Shown piece after piece: positions 1 to 13,848 of a DNA stretch of 64,000 nt. Under the pieces are notes generated by a model that made no database searches, was not told where the DNA came from, and was given only the letters and a program-made list of their open reading frames with translations. Within the stretch, counting starts at the first letter, position 1; each line of letters opens with the position of its first letter. The stretch comes from Phylloscopus collybita (lineage: Eukaryota > Chordata > Aves > Passeriformes > Phylloscopidae): the NCBI GenBank assembly GCA_027886175.1, contig JAJNNQ010000009.1, positions 6,735,001 through 6,799,000 of the forward strand. The letters run 5' to 3'. The position numbers were made by a program, and so were the translations under genes.

Positions 1-3000
1 TGTAAGATATGAATAGATGCACGTAAGGGCTTTTGTTGTCAGCCAGGAATGCACAACTTCTTTACAAATTTTCATAGTGATAGTCCATAGTAAAATAAAT
101 TATTTATTTTCATTTTAATCTTCTCCTTTCCTTTTCAATCAAATTCTTGGTTAGGAAAAATCCTACTACTGTATTACTAGTTTTTCTGATTAAGGAGGAT
201 TTAATAGTGGCTCATGAGAAAAACTGATTACTTCCAGCAACAGCATTTCTTCAAGATGTGAGGGTCTAGAGATTCAAAGCATAAGCCTGACTTAAAGCTT
301 GTTTAAATAAGATTATTATCAGGGCTTTACTAATAGAAATATCCAACCTCTTTTCAAGAAATGACTGATAGAAGCAAGCACTGCTTGCTCCATATGCCTT
401 ATGGAGCACAGTAGCCAGGCTCCATAGAACAGCAGCAGTGGCTGATTCTGAACTCAAGACTGCATCCAGACTACTCCAAGCCAAGTATCCTCCTTCCCAG
501 TTCTCATTCTCTCACCAACTGACCTAAAACAGTCCTACAAATATGCTAATGGATTTAGCAATGTGAAAAATGAAAAGCTACGAGACTGCAATCATCAACT
601 GTGTGCCACCTATACTTTTCCTTATCAAAATGCAGCTTCAGAAAGAATACTGACATTATTAACAACTAAAAGCACTGAAGAATAATGATCATTTGGTTTG
701 AATGGAAGGGTGTTGGGGGAAATCATATACTCACTCTCTGAAAACAAATAACTACAAAAACTGTATTTGAAACATGGAGATTAATTGCTATCAGAGACAC
801 TTGATGATATCTGCACCATTTAGGAAAAAGTCTCCCCATGAGACTGTCATTTTTTTTCATGAGTCTGGTTGCATTTTTAAAAGCAAAGTTTTCTATGGCT
901 TGCTATGAAAGCTTTTTTGTCATGAAAGATACTTTGTTATCAAGGTTTTAGCTGAGGAGCTTTGAGAAAACAATGTATTTCTATGTATCTTCTTCAAGGA
1001 AAGTCATTCACCACTCTCAAGATATTCAAACTCCTAGAAAATCAGCAGAGCCACCAAGTTTTACTTGCTTACCTCACACACTGATTCTAGCCAAGCCTAT
1101 GCTCAGGGCTGGTATAATTAGGCATTCTGAATGATAAACAGGCAGACCCTGAATGAAATCAGATTTAAGCAAGTCTTTGTGGCAGTACAGATTTTTTGAA
1201 GAGGAAAAATAAAACAATACAATCTCCAGTCTTCATTGGACAAAAAGTCTTTGGTTTTGCAGAAGCTCACATTGTTCCTTTGAATACTACTAACTGCTCA
1301 AAGATGAAACAAAATTTTCACTGCTCAGTTTAGTTGAGAACAAAAATAATTTAATAGTGTTTCCACCTGTAATACAGACTGTTCCCACTTAATCATTCTG
1401 CTAGTTTGAGACTCTTATAATTTACTTTCTTAGCTGTAGCAGGTCAAAAGTTCATGGATCTTTTGAATACAGTAGGTTGAGATTTCCAGTTGTACCTGAA
1501 TACAAGGACAAAGTGGCAACAGGAGCTAATAAGTGCAGAATTAGGAAACTGGATATCATTAAGGATTTCCTGAAACAATCTCCAGCAGAAAGACTGCAGG
1601 AATTTCCTGAAGAACCTGGCAGAGAACTACACAGACACTTGAGAAAGCATCAAACACAGAGGAAAATAGAATCTGGTAAGAGCAAATATCACCTGAGGAC
1701 TCTTCTGACATGCAAAACTAAGACTGGGGAATGAAAGTGGGGAGAACCTAGAAAATGTAATACTGCTTTCCTAATACTGTGCAATTCAAACTAGAGGATT
1801 GGACAAGGCAAGAAATGGGAGAACAGCAGCAGAATTTACTTGCATATTTACTGAAGTCAGAGGCTAGAGACAACTGAGAGGCAGTGGGTACATCAGCTGC
1901 TCACTTCTCTGAAAAAAAAAAAGGGCTACAAGAGAAAGGACACAGTTGGTAAGAATCATGGAGACCTGTAGAGGAACATACAGATTTATCAGACCATGGT
2001 ACTGAGGGAGACACAAAGTGAGACTTGCTAGGAGGGGCTGGTGGTTCTAGAGAAGTTTTAGCAGTGAAAGAAGACACTAGAACTGGATTGTGTGCATAAT
2101 TTGAACTACTGCTAGAACTTTGACTATCATTTTGCATTATCCAAGCTTCAGCTTGGAGGGCTGACTGGAAAAAACAATAACTAAAAACTATTTCAAAAAG
2201 AAATAGTCTTATTGCTCTAATCATGACTGGCAGTGTCAGCAATCACAATAAAACTCTGCCAAACACAGTTATTGGTGCAGATGTACATGCATCATGGCAA
2301 TCCAACAGTCACTCAGCATTTCCTGGTCTGTGGTTAGGGAAACACACAGAAAAAAACTAAAATTTCAGAGTTTTATCTGCCAAATATTTCCTTTAACATA
2401 ATGTTACAACCAAAATGGTCAGTCAACACCTCTGAGTGTGTTAGTGGGAAATGTGAGCACTAGACAGAGAAGCATTACATCTACCACTCTGAATAGTGCA
2501 AATTTATGTACCACATAAAAGAATACATAATTATAAGGTATGAAATTGCCATATAAATCAAAACTGTTTGAGCAAATAGAAGTCATTAATCATAACTATT
2601 CCTTTTTCTCTAAGAAATGCTTTTTTTCTGTTTGTATTGACAATCATTGGCTTCTAACTAGAATGTTTGATTCCTTCTGTAATACAGGGAAGCATTCCTG
2701 CAGCTTGAGGCAAAGTCTGTTTATTCCTTTGAATAATAAAATTAAAGGGGAGGTGTGCAGTTTCTCAGAACTGCAGCAGCCATGTAAGAAATCCCCAGTG
2801 GGCTTTCTGCTTTATCCTGTTTCCCTTACAAACCAATTTACGTTTGTGATAATTGATTTGTTTTAATGGGTACTGTGAGAACCTATTTCCAGATAAAACC
2901 TTTATTTTGCCTTTGGACTCATTATGGAACACCATGATATTGATAAAAAGACATTTTTTATCTGCATACTTGGATAAGAAATTTTTAGCAAGCCATCCAG

Positions 3001-5547
3001 TGCATGAAAATATTCAGTCCTGAAGTGTGGTAGGATGTAATATAGATCTTTAGTGGAAATGCACCTTTTTGGAATAAATTTGAATCTGAAAAAGGAAGGT
3101 GAATAGGCATAAAGTAGTCTTAGCTGCTGGGCAGTGACACTGATGCTGAGATTCCAGTTCACCCAGCACTGTCTGTACAGCTGGAGTAAGAAGAAGACTG
3201 TTAATGAAATATTATTGAAATTGATGCATGAAAAAAAGCTCAGGAAGAAAAAGTATTTGCTGCAGATTTTGTTGTGGAAAAAGCAAAATTCCTCAAGTCC
3301 TGCAGAAAATAAATATGTAGTTACTAGTTCTAGCATGAAATGTATTTTTCTATTCTATTCCATCCTTCTCATTACTCTCTCATATATATGCTGGGAAAAG
3401 TTCAAGTTCATAATCAGTATTTTCACCATCTTCAAATCTCCAAAAGTGCAGTATTTCACCTACATTCCAGTCCTAGCCTGCATACTTGTCTCAGGCTATT
3501 TCCACATCTCTGATTTGTTTGTCCTTTACTTTGTTTAGCACGGATTTGCAAGTACTTTGCCGTATAATACTTTATTTGGTAGACATCTCTCAGAATAAAG
3601 AAGAGCCCTCAGTGCTGGAAGACATGTTCAGGTTGGCAAATCCCAGTATCCTTGGAAGGAGTTAGCAGAGCTAAACAATCTAGACAGGTCTGTGAGGGCA
3701 GCAAACAACTTGCAGCCAAGAATTATAGGGTATCTAACAAACACAGTGAGAGTAGAGCTACACAAAGTCTTAAAAAAGGTTCTACTAAGAACTGGGCTGC
3801 GTGTCTAAAAGGGAATAGCTGCCTAATTCTGAGAGTAAAAGACATGGAAAAAAACTTTTCTAGCAAACAGTGAAGAAGGATAACATGAAATCATGATCAC
3901 GAAACAAAGTGCAGATATGAAACAAAAGGAGTAATAGATGATTTATTACTTTTTCAGAGAAAATACTTTGAATATTATTGTAATTTCTTCAAAAGTTACT
4001 ATACATTTTCATTTATTAATGGAGTCTAATGGACATTTCAAAGAGCTTCTACTAAATTAAGTCTTAGGTCTTTAATACATATGAACACCAAGTTTCTTTA
4101 CATCCAAGAAAAATAGAGCAATCATATCTGTAATTTCAACAAAGTTTAACTGTAAACTGGAATAACACATTTAATACAGAGTAGACATCTCAATGGATTT
4201 TTACCTGTACAGAATACTAAAAAAAAACTAATAAAATTTAGTATACAGAAATGAGCTCACACAACATAAACACATAAAAAAAAAAATTAAAGAGGCCACA
4301 AGTCATAACGTATGAGCAATGGCAAAATAAAACCTTGAGAACAGGTAGAAATTGGAGGAAATCAGTCTTAAAAGAATGCGATAAGACATTCCAGAATTTC
4401 TGGGAAATGCGTGGTGACGGAAGTCAACTGTTTATGCACAGGAAAAGGCAGAACAAACTCTTTAAACACAATATCTGGCAGGCATGTGTTGCCTTGATCT
4501 GCATTACACTCCAGCCAAGCTAAGCTCAGTCATAACAGCCACAAACTCTTGGCTGCTCTCTTGCATCTGCCAACTAATCCAAGTCCAGGCTGTGAATTGT
4601 TGATGTAGGAAATGAGCTGGAATGGCATTAAATTCATTTTATATGCAGTCATTAATGTCCAATGAATGAGTGGATGTATGAGTGAATACACATTTGTTCA
4701 TCTGACAGCTCTTACAGTTTTTTTTATTTTCATCAGTGAACTATATAAATCTCATTTTCAATCACCTGTTGCTGTTTAATAGATGAGGGCTTTATATTCC
4801 GTAAGCTTGTGCCTGGAACTTTGTGTTGGGATATGAAAAGGGTACAGGCAATTTATGTAATCAGTAAAATTAGAAAAGTCCAGTTTTTCAGCAGCATCAC
4901 TATTGAGTAGATGATGTAGGAGGTAAATTCTGAAAGTTCACTTTTTCAGTTTAGAAGACCTTATATCTGAGGCAAGCAGAATATCTATAACAATGTATGT
5001 GAGTATCCAAGACATACAGAAAAAAAACCGGCTACCTGTAACCCAGTTCACTCACTGCTAATGCAATGAGCAAGAATAAACAGCTTTTTTGAAAGCTGCT
5101 ATTCCATGACTCATGGAAAATGCTGACAAGGCTCAAGCATACTTTGTCTCAGACATTTGTATGGTAATACGCAGAAGCAAACTTGGAATTACTTTTGCCT
5201 GGCTAATCTTGTTTACAAAATACAGAAAAGGAAGAGTTTGGGAAGCAGTTTCCCTGAAGACACTATCGTATCAAAATATATCACTACTTTTGTCTTGTAT
5301 CACTCAAGAGCTAGACATAAGATACATACAATTAGCCCATCTTTTTTCAAACAGAAAGGTAAAATGCATGGTTTCTATGCTTTCTATAACTATGAAGCAT
5401 TTACACAATTATGTTCAAAACAAAAAGTAATGAGATTATCTTTCACATAAGAGCATGGAGACAGCTGGATGAAAAATAAAACTTTTCTAGACTTTCCAGA
5501 AGAGTGGAAATACAGTCAAGATGCTTTTCTAAAAATAGGAAAGAAAC

Positions 5548-5712
5548 CGCTCCACAGAGAAGCTGTGGACTCTCTGTTCCTGCAGGTGTTCACAGCCAGG
5601 CTGGATGGGCTCTGAGTAACCAGGCCTAGTCAAGGTGTCCCCTGCTCATGGAAGGGGTTTGGAACCAAGCCTTTAAGGTCCCTTCCAACACAAACCATTG
5701 TAGGATTCTATG
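5548..5712 (+). mobile_element. CR1 LINE, 3' end fragment
   Basis: The plus strand resembles the 3' terminal part of CR1 (ggtgttcacagccaggctgg, tttaaggtcccttccaaca, ending attctatg) and is severely 5'-truncated, as most CR1 copies are. It is antisense to POLN. Confidence 0.85.
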
Positions 5713-6054
5713 AAAAAAAAGAATCTACAAAGACTAAAATGCAGACTAACATCTTGCCAGAAGGGAAACAGCAGGTCAAGAGTAACAGAAAGATAAACCT
5801 TTCTGAGGTAACCTAAGCATATGTCAGTTTTTTGTTGTACTTTTTATCTATGTCACTTGTAAACACTTCTCATGTCTGATTCAGAGGTTATTTCAAATGC
5901 CTGTATTTGCAATTTTATCATGACCTGGTTTGCATAAGTGAGATAAAAGGTTACAGAATAACACAAAGAAACTCCTCAAAACACAAAGAAACACCATAGG
6001 ACACCAGATCACTTACATCTCTTCCTCCTTACCTGAAGGAAATGTATAGTATTA

Positions 6055-6086
6055 CATATATATATGTATATTTATCCCCCCCCCGG
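6055..6086. repeat. AT palindrome next to a C9 run
   Basis: An (AT)-rich palindrome with the core acatatatatatgt is followed by tatttatcccccccccgg. It is a simple sequence with no function visible. Confidence 0.6.
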
Positions 6087-9000
6087 CATCAGGAGAGGCA
6101 GAGCTGTCTTCCATGCACATGCTGGAGGATCTCTGGCATGGACCTCCCACATAAATATAGGGATCATGCACTTAAACGCAAAGGGGAGAGAGTCACAACA
6201 CAAGATTCAGGAGTTTAACATTGTGTTTTATTTAGTTAAGAGGGTTTTTTTTTAAAGTTTTTATTTGTGTTCAACTTCTTTGAATGAAAGACTGCAGCTG
6301 TCAGCTTGATGTCATCCTTTCCAGACTACAGCCAGCCCTAAAATGTTTTTCTCATTGTGTCTCTTTTCCCGTTGGGTATGCCACCCTACCAAACAGTGGT
6401 TTAATTTATTTTATATCTATTTAGCACCAGAAAAATCTTTATAAACCCTATAAAACACTTCTGAAAGAATCCAGAAGCACTTTAGTATTTTAAAACTTCT
6501 TCCAGTAGTTAATCATAAAATAATTTATTTTTTCTGAGTCGCCTCTATAATCCACTGCATGAAGATTTATTTCATTAGTCCTCAACATCCTTTTAAAAGT
6601 CATGATGTCTAACTTTCATGTATTTTAAAGAAGATAAAGACATGTCTTTGCAGTTTGCTATGAGGGTCAAAAGTTTTCTGTTGTTACATTTTAAAGTAGC
6701 AGGGAACCAGATAAAGCAATTGCAACAAGGTTATGTCAGAAATTACAGCTATCATCGGTGACAGTTTGCTGAGAGATTAATTTGGGACTGAAGTGATCCA
6801 TTATCTTTATTAAGATATTTACAGGCATGTTGCTGTTTCAGGTATCAGATACTGAAGAGATTAATTAGATGGCACTTATTTTCAGTGTTCTTCATTAGAA
6901 AAGGGCCACTTAGAAGATTTTTCTGTAAAAATGCACAATTCTGGACACATGTCAGTTGGAACAGAAAGTCCCTGACATGGACACAGGTTCTTGAAAGAGC
7001 ACTCCTTACCCCGCAAGCTTCACCTTGCCTCTCCTTCACCCCACAGGGGAAAAAAATGGGCTTTGGCCTTACATATACATAGTCTTTATTTCTGACTCAC
7101 GAGGGCAGTCTTATTTTAGCATCTCTGGGTCTATGAGTACAGAAGAGAAGGAAGCCAGGGTAACTAACTCCCCACGTCAGGTGCGGGTGTGAGCATCGAC
7201 AGTGATGCGCCCATCACCGAAAGAACAAATAAATGTTAATGGATTAAGGGGTCTATGCAAACTGGGATGGCAAAAAAATTCTCAGAGACTATTTTTATAA
7301 AACAACAGGGATCAAATGCAAATGAATGCTCTTGGAGTTCTTTCTTTACTTATGACAAATACTTTTCAAGTTTTTCTTCAAATGGCTTCAAATAATTAAG
7401 ACAGAGCAGCAGCCATTTTGGGAGATGACACAGGCAGCTGCAGCAGAGCACCAAAAAATTACACATCTTGGACCTGTCAAAAGTCTCACAAAGAAAAAGA
7501 GGGACCTTCAGAGCAGCCTTTTAATAAATACCAGAAAAATAAAACAGAAAGAACAGAGTTTTTAACTTTTTAATCAAAAGATGATGTCATGCCGTCTCAG
7601 ATATTAGACAGAACAAAACATGGAGCTACCACATTGTTACAACAAGGTATAGTTTGCTCAGGAAAAATAGGCAGGGGAAGAGATGTCACACTACATCAAA
7701 CTGCATCCACACGATACAGAAAACAGTCAAAGACAGACTCTGAAATATCTTCGACAGGCAATCAAAAAAGGAATCAGTTGTGCTATATATAAGGGTCTTG
7801 AACAAATCCTGCAGAAAGGGATAAGAAATTTCCTATCCCATCTTTTTTGATCTTCTCTATAAACACCTCCTTCAGCTGAAATTTCTACTATGCCTTGGGT
7901 CAACACTGAACTAAAGGCAAAAAAACTAAAAGTGAAAAATGAATTGCCGTGACATTCTTGATTTCACCAAAATTTAGCTTGACACTGGAGCTGAGGTTGA
8001 GTTAAATGAAATAAATGGAAATATTTTATTGAGCTCTGGAGTGTGCTCATAAAATAGCATTTTATCAAAGTCACTCTAAAAGGACATGACTTTGGAGATA
8101 AGAGTTTCATACACAACAAAACCTTTCTATTTAATTAGCAAAGCCAACAACCACAAACCACAAAACAACTGAGGACTATCCAGCCTCCTCAGAGCTTGCT
8201 TTCTCTCTAGTTTCTGTGTTAGCTGTGGTGGCGTAAAACTTTATTTTTCATTTATTCTAGAAGGCTAAGACAGCATTTAATGTGCAGTAATAATAAGTTT
8301 CCAATGTGACATAAAATTAAGCTGTCTGCTTAAACTTCTAGTTAACTGCCTGGTTTATTTAAAGCTTCTAAAAACAAAAGCCATTATGCTTCCTGAAGAC
8401 TTTATTCCCTCTTCTTTATCTGCCAGTCTAAACTAAACCACAGCTGCACTTCTACAAGGAAGTGTAAACTATGAGGTGAAATTTTCACAGTTGCCATATA
8501 GACTGTCAGAGTGCAAAGTAAGACAAGTGTTAAATTTCATTAATATCAACTATTGCAAATGAGTTTTCAAAACATGTAGAAATCTCTTTGCTGCAAAAGT
8601 AACACTGTTAAAATATTCCCCATCAACACCCATGAGGTGTTGAACTTGGAGCATAAAAGGTTTTAAAACTCTGATTCTGAGAAGCAAACTGAACATCTTC
8701 CCCTTTTACTACCTACAGCAGCTGCGGGAGATGCAAGTGGCACAGCCTCACTCACAACTTTTTTACCAAACAAGTTATTAAATACCGGATTCATAATGAG
8801 TAGTACCTGTACATAGTACCTGTCCCTGAATATGTGACTTGATTTGAAAGATCATATCTTCCCATTCAAACTGAAATTGTATCTCTTAACTGCATATAAG
8901 AAACATTTTTTATCAGTATCCCTCTAAATAAAGGTACAAGATGAGAAATATTTTAGATATTGATCACAATAGAAATTATATATCTACTGCAAAAAATGCT

Positions 9001-12000
9001 TCTTTAGAATCTATTTCACCAAAGGAAAGTAGCCTTAAAGCCTTGAAATTAACTAAAAATTGTAACAGGATTATAAAACCAGACAAGTAAATGATAATGA
9101 AAGAAACGTTATATGAACCCTTAGTGAGTGTCCTAGCAGGCAGCACTGAGCTTAGGATCTCCTGATTTCCATCAGGAATCAATACAGGCTGAGGTACAGA
9201 AGCAATCTTCAGAGCTGAAGGATCACAACATAGTCACACACTTCCAAATAGATACTTCAGCAGAGATGCTCACCACACTTATTTAAGGGGGCTGTGTAAC
9301 ACACACAGGAAAACTTTTCTCCACTCTCTTCAAAGGATTCTAGAAGTAACCGTAAATAATCCCCAGTGAAGAGTAGACGTGATTTAAACTTGTCCTAATA
9401 CTGCAAAAGTTTCACCATTTTATATGTGCTCAGTGGCATGGAATGTCTCTTCTTCATTACAACTCCAAAAACAAAGATTTTGCCATTTTGCAATGGATGA
9501 AGTGAAATGAATTAACTCAAATTCATTTCCAATTTGATATTAAGTTCATAAAAAGGGGAGAAATGAATGAACCCAAGAGATTACATGTCCTAGAAGCTTA
9601 GAAGTGTATGAAATAGCCTGGATTATCTAAAAAATCTTTAGAAAAATATGGAGCTCCAAGAACCCTAGACTGGCTCATTATTTAGACAAAGGACAAAACT
9701 AAGAGAGCTCTGCTTGGGGGACAGGGAGCTGTGTAACCCTGTGGCTGCATCTTGTAACTGCATGTCTGCTAATGGGGACAGGAGGAGAGCTAAAGCTCTT
9801 CCTGTTTCCTTAGTAAAAATCCACCTGGATAAGCATGATTATTTTATTACTCCTTAATCACCTAACAAACACACAGGTGACATCTCTTGATTAATAATGA
9901 CTCTGTTCAAGCTTGTTGATAATATTTTCATAAAATATAGAAGGACAAATATTCATATCTGTTTAAAAACCATTCAGCTACAGATGTGTTCACTTCTCAG
10001 AAATCTATTTATCCTATCCCTGATTAACTGGCCTTTGCTCTTGCTATTAGAGTAGACAGCCTAAACTGAATTCCATATCTGCTACATCATACAGTTATAT
10101 GAATTAACCTGAAAAAACTACTATTTTGTGGAGGATTTATCTTTAATCTATTTAATACAAAGAATGTATTTGAAACAAAGTTGTATGAAATAGATATGGG
10201 CAGGTGTGCGTATATTTAGTCAGCCTACCACCAAGCATTTGTGCATACTTGACCTTATCTTTTTCAAACAGATCCAGTTATCTTTTTGTATAATTCAGCC
10301 CATGAGGACTTATTTTGATTAATTTCAGGAATATCCAAAATACCTCTGCTTATTTCCTGTGTTCTTTAGAACTCAGCAGGATATCAGCAGATAGAGCTAT
10401 TGTCAGGAAGTATCCTGAATTGCCAAGAGGCTGGAAAAACAAGAGTCTTTATTTTGACACAGTTTCTACCAGACCAACTGCCTGTATGCAGCAGTTTGGC
10501 TCACCTGGCCATCACTGGATATAATCAGCTCTGTGACTCCCCTGCTTGGCAGATGGTAAAGAAATAAAATTCCACACTTCCTGCATGAAGACATTCTGCG
10601 AAGAACAAACCAAACCTTTCTGCACTGTTGTCTTTTTATTCAAGGATGGTTGAACTTATTTAAAAAAAAAAAAGACAAAAACGTAACAAAAACATAACAA
10701 AAAGCCTTTTCTCCTTTCAACATGCTAATTCCAAGTAGTTCTGTGCTTTGCTTTTCTCTAGGCTTTTTCTTAAGTAATTCCCAAAACCAGCATGTCAGTC
10801 TCTAACAAAACAGTTCAGAACAGATATTACCATGATCCCACAGAAATACCAGCTGAGGAGAGATGGATTTTTGTGTTCAGAACATTTTATAAACAGTCTG
10901 CAGTTCCCAAGGTTATTGGAAATGAAGTGTTAAAGCTCCTCTGATTGTATCAAGGATAGTATAACCTAAGGACCCTTCCATGTCTTAAAAGCATCAGCTA
11001 ACCAAGCCTACACTATAAAAACAGAAATAAATGTTTTTCAAAATGATTGGTGGTAAAGAATTTATAAATCCCTTGGAATTCCAGGATAATTACACACTTC
11101 TTTGTTTTAGATATAAAACTGCCATAGCTACAAAGACATAATGAGATATGTCCTCTTATCTGCAGCCATTTTTTTTTTTATCCCTGAAAGCCACACAGGT
11201 GAACAACTACTATGTCCAGTACTTACTAGAAGGTAAATTCAATACCTGGAAGAAGCACAGGTATTCATGCTGTTCTCCATCACCACACAAAAGAAAGCAC
11301 TAATAGCATGAATGTGAGGAAACAGATGACAGATGAGAGAGAAGGGAGTATTTTGTGGTTTGAATTTTACAAAACTCAGATCTCAATGTGAAACAGAAAC
11401 AACCAGACCACTATCAAATTCTCCAGCCTTCTTTCAAACACTGCCATGAGTGTAAGCATTGCACACAACTGACACAAATCACCCTTTCATTGGTATAATC
11501 AGAGTAAATATCACCCTTAAAGAGTATCCACTAATTACCTTGTTACTTTAATTCACCATCAGTAGTTCATGTGTACAGGTTAAATTACAGTTCAGAGCTA
11601 GAAATTGATACTTTAAAGAGAATGCCCGTTTTCATATTGGAATGGCAGAAGTTATTAGATTATTCAGATTATTATACCTTTTAATATACAAAAAATCTGT
11701 ATATTGACCAGTGTTAGAGCAATTCTTCTACTACATAGTAATAGGTAAGTATTTTTAATAGAGATTATTTAAATTTCTCTACTCTCCTATTCTGTTAGCT
11801 TTTAGAATCTAAAGAAAACTTTGCATTGCATCCAGGCAAACTCTTTGTTTGTTCTCTGATTCACACTCTTTGATTTACATACTAAAAAAGAATTAAAGTA
11901 CAGCTGCCTAACAATGCTATCTACTAAAGGCATTTTTCTGAGGCACAGATTAACTTGGGTATCATTACACTGGATCTACAGATAATCTGTGACATAGAAT

Positions 12001-13750
12001 ATATGACAAAAAATACCCAGGTAATTTACCATGCATGGAAAAGTTTGTGCAGAGGGACAATTATCTTTCTGCTCTCACACAATTGAAAATACACAGTTTA
12101 TAGTAGCAATAAATTCATGCTTGCAAGTAGATCATACTGTAAGCAATTTACTAAATATCTTTCTTAATTTCGCCCCTTCTCAAGTAGCAAATACCTTCTA
12201 AAGAAAAGGTATATGTACCATGAGAATGTAACAGTAAATCAATACAAACAATCTAGAAATATTATGATATCTCAGAGAAGTAATGTGGTCAAGAGAATGT
12301 TCTTTGTTTCATATGCTGGTATTACCCCTAGAGACCATAAATCACCTGAGTATTCCCTTTCCTGAATTTCTGGATATAGGAGTGTTGGACTTTCACTTCA
12401 ACCCATTTGCAACAAATCGTCTTTTCCTCTGAACCTCTCGGTTTACAAGGATATAGAGTCCACACGTTTTACCATCTTAGTTCATAGTTATAATTCGGAA
12501 AGGGCAAAATGGTCTCATAAATCTGCTAGGCCGTTTATGACAGACACATCAGTGTTCTATTTCAGGCTTGAGAACATAAAACATAATTTGCAGACATTAG
12601 GAATATCTGTAGCAAATACTGGATCACAGTGACAACATCTTCAAGCTTAAATTGACTAAGCTTGTTCAGAGCCATAAATAACAGAGTTGCATTAGTATGG
12701 TCAGGCTGCCCTCAGGACCTTTGATGGAGGGCACCACTGTGCTCTGCTGGATACAGCTGAACTCACCACTGCTGGGGATCTCCAGTTGTCTGAGACAGAT
12801 TCTAGAGAAACAAAGGAAAGGGCTTACCCAAATATTTTAAGTATGGATTAATGCTCCACTCATAGGAACTCTGAAGCAGTACTACCCCAATTCAAAAAAG
12901 CACTCAGGCAATAAAGTAGGCAGAAGTCAGATAGGATGAAACCCCATACCTACGGTGTGTTTAAGTACTTAGCTAAATCAAGATACTTCTCCTCTTTTTT
13001 TGACTCAATGTGAGTATATACTACGATGGAGGAACAACAACCTACTGAGAAGGGTGACGAACGGACAGTTTGAAAGAGATTGGTAATCATCACACCTTGA
13101 ATTAAGAAATTCTTACCTAAAAGACTTAACTTATTGTTCAACATCTATTTTTGAAAGTGATTTTAGGATATGAACATCAACAGCATTTTAAATGCAATTA
13201 CTTATTTTTCATTTATTTATAAAAGCTAAAGAAGTGAGAGAAAGTTCCTGCTGAGATTTGTTGTCATTTAGATGTCTAACGGCAGTTGGGTCTCTTGGCT
13301 GGTCAGACAGCTGCCAGGACAGCTCTCATCACCTTCAGCACTGGGATGATGATTTGGATTAAAAAGGATTATGACTGTCATGGGGCATCAAGGCAAAATA
13401 ACACAAGGTGAACTTGCAGGTAGCTAGAATCCATTATACCATGAATTTTTAAAAGTTTAGGCAAGCCTAAACTCAACTATGTGTTCAGTGTGTCATTAAT
13501 GTAATGCACTCTTGGTGGTGCTGTAATAGCAGGTGCTGACCTGTTTTTAAGGCTTTTTCTTTGTAGGACATAACAGAGGACTCACTGTAAGACGATTTTG
13601 GTAATACCTTATGATCATCACAGGAGAACAGAAGGAAGAGCACTAAGCATATACAAGTGAACATCAAAATTTCTATCATCTTAGTTTTAGCTGGGGTAAC
13701 TGTGTTAGATGACCAGAAAATATATTTACTGTCCAAGGCAGAGGTGAACA

Positions 13751-13848
13751 AGCTGGTCTAGTGGAAGATGTCCCTGCCCATAGCAAGGGGATGGACTAGA
13801 TGATCTTTAAAGGCCCCATCCAACACAAACCATTCCGTGCTTCTGTGG
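13751..13848 (+). mobile_element. CR1 LINE, 3' tail fragment
   Basis: About 98 bases carry the typical CR1 tail pattern: gctggtctagtggaagatgt, then ggactagatgatcttta, then ccatccaacacaaaccattc and a diverged octamer end. Confidence 0.85.

Noticed and set aside
266..484. Minus-strand frame with AYGASSACFYQSFLEK, faintly like the YGAG fingers motif of POLN
   Set aside because: Flanking residues do not match the expected REQTKK-VVYAVVYGAG context, nor do splice sites fit the phase required after exon 17. Chance resemblance.
2902..3336. 144-codon minus-strand frame and overlapping 134-codon plus-strand frame near 3 kb
   Set aside because: Open on both strands, Phe/Tyr/Ser-rich from AT-rich DNA, no recognisable domain or splice context.
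7160..7220. Slightly CpG-containing patch (caggtgcgggtgtgagcatc)
   Set aside because: Too short and isolated to be a promoter; no adjoining exon.
11830..11880. Stretch whose reverse complement reads agagaacaaacaaagag, like the REQTKK codons of the next POLN exon
   Set aside because: In the right frame the surrounding codons do not give the conserved VVYAVVYGAG sequence, and there is no suitable acceptor.
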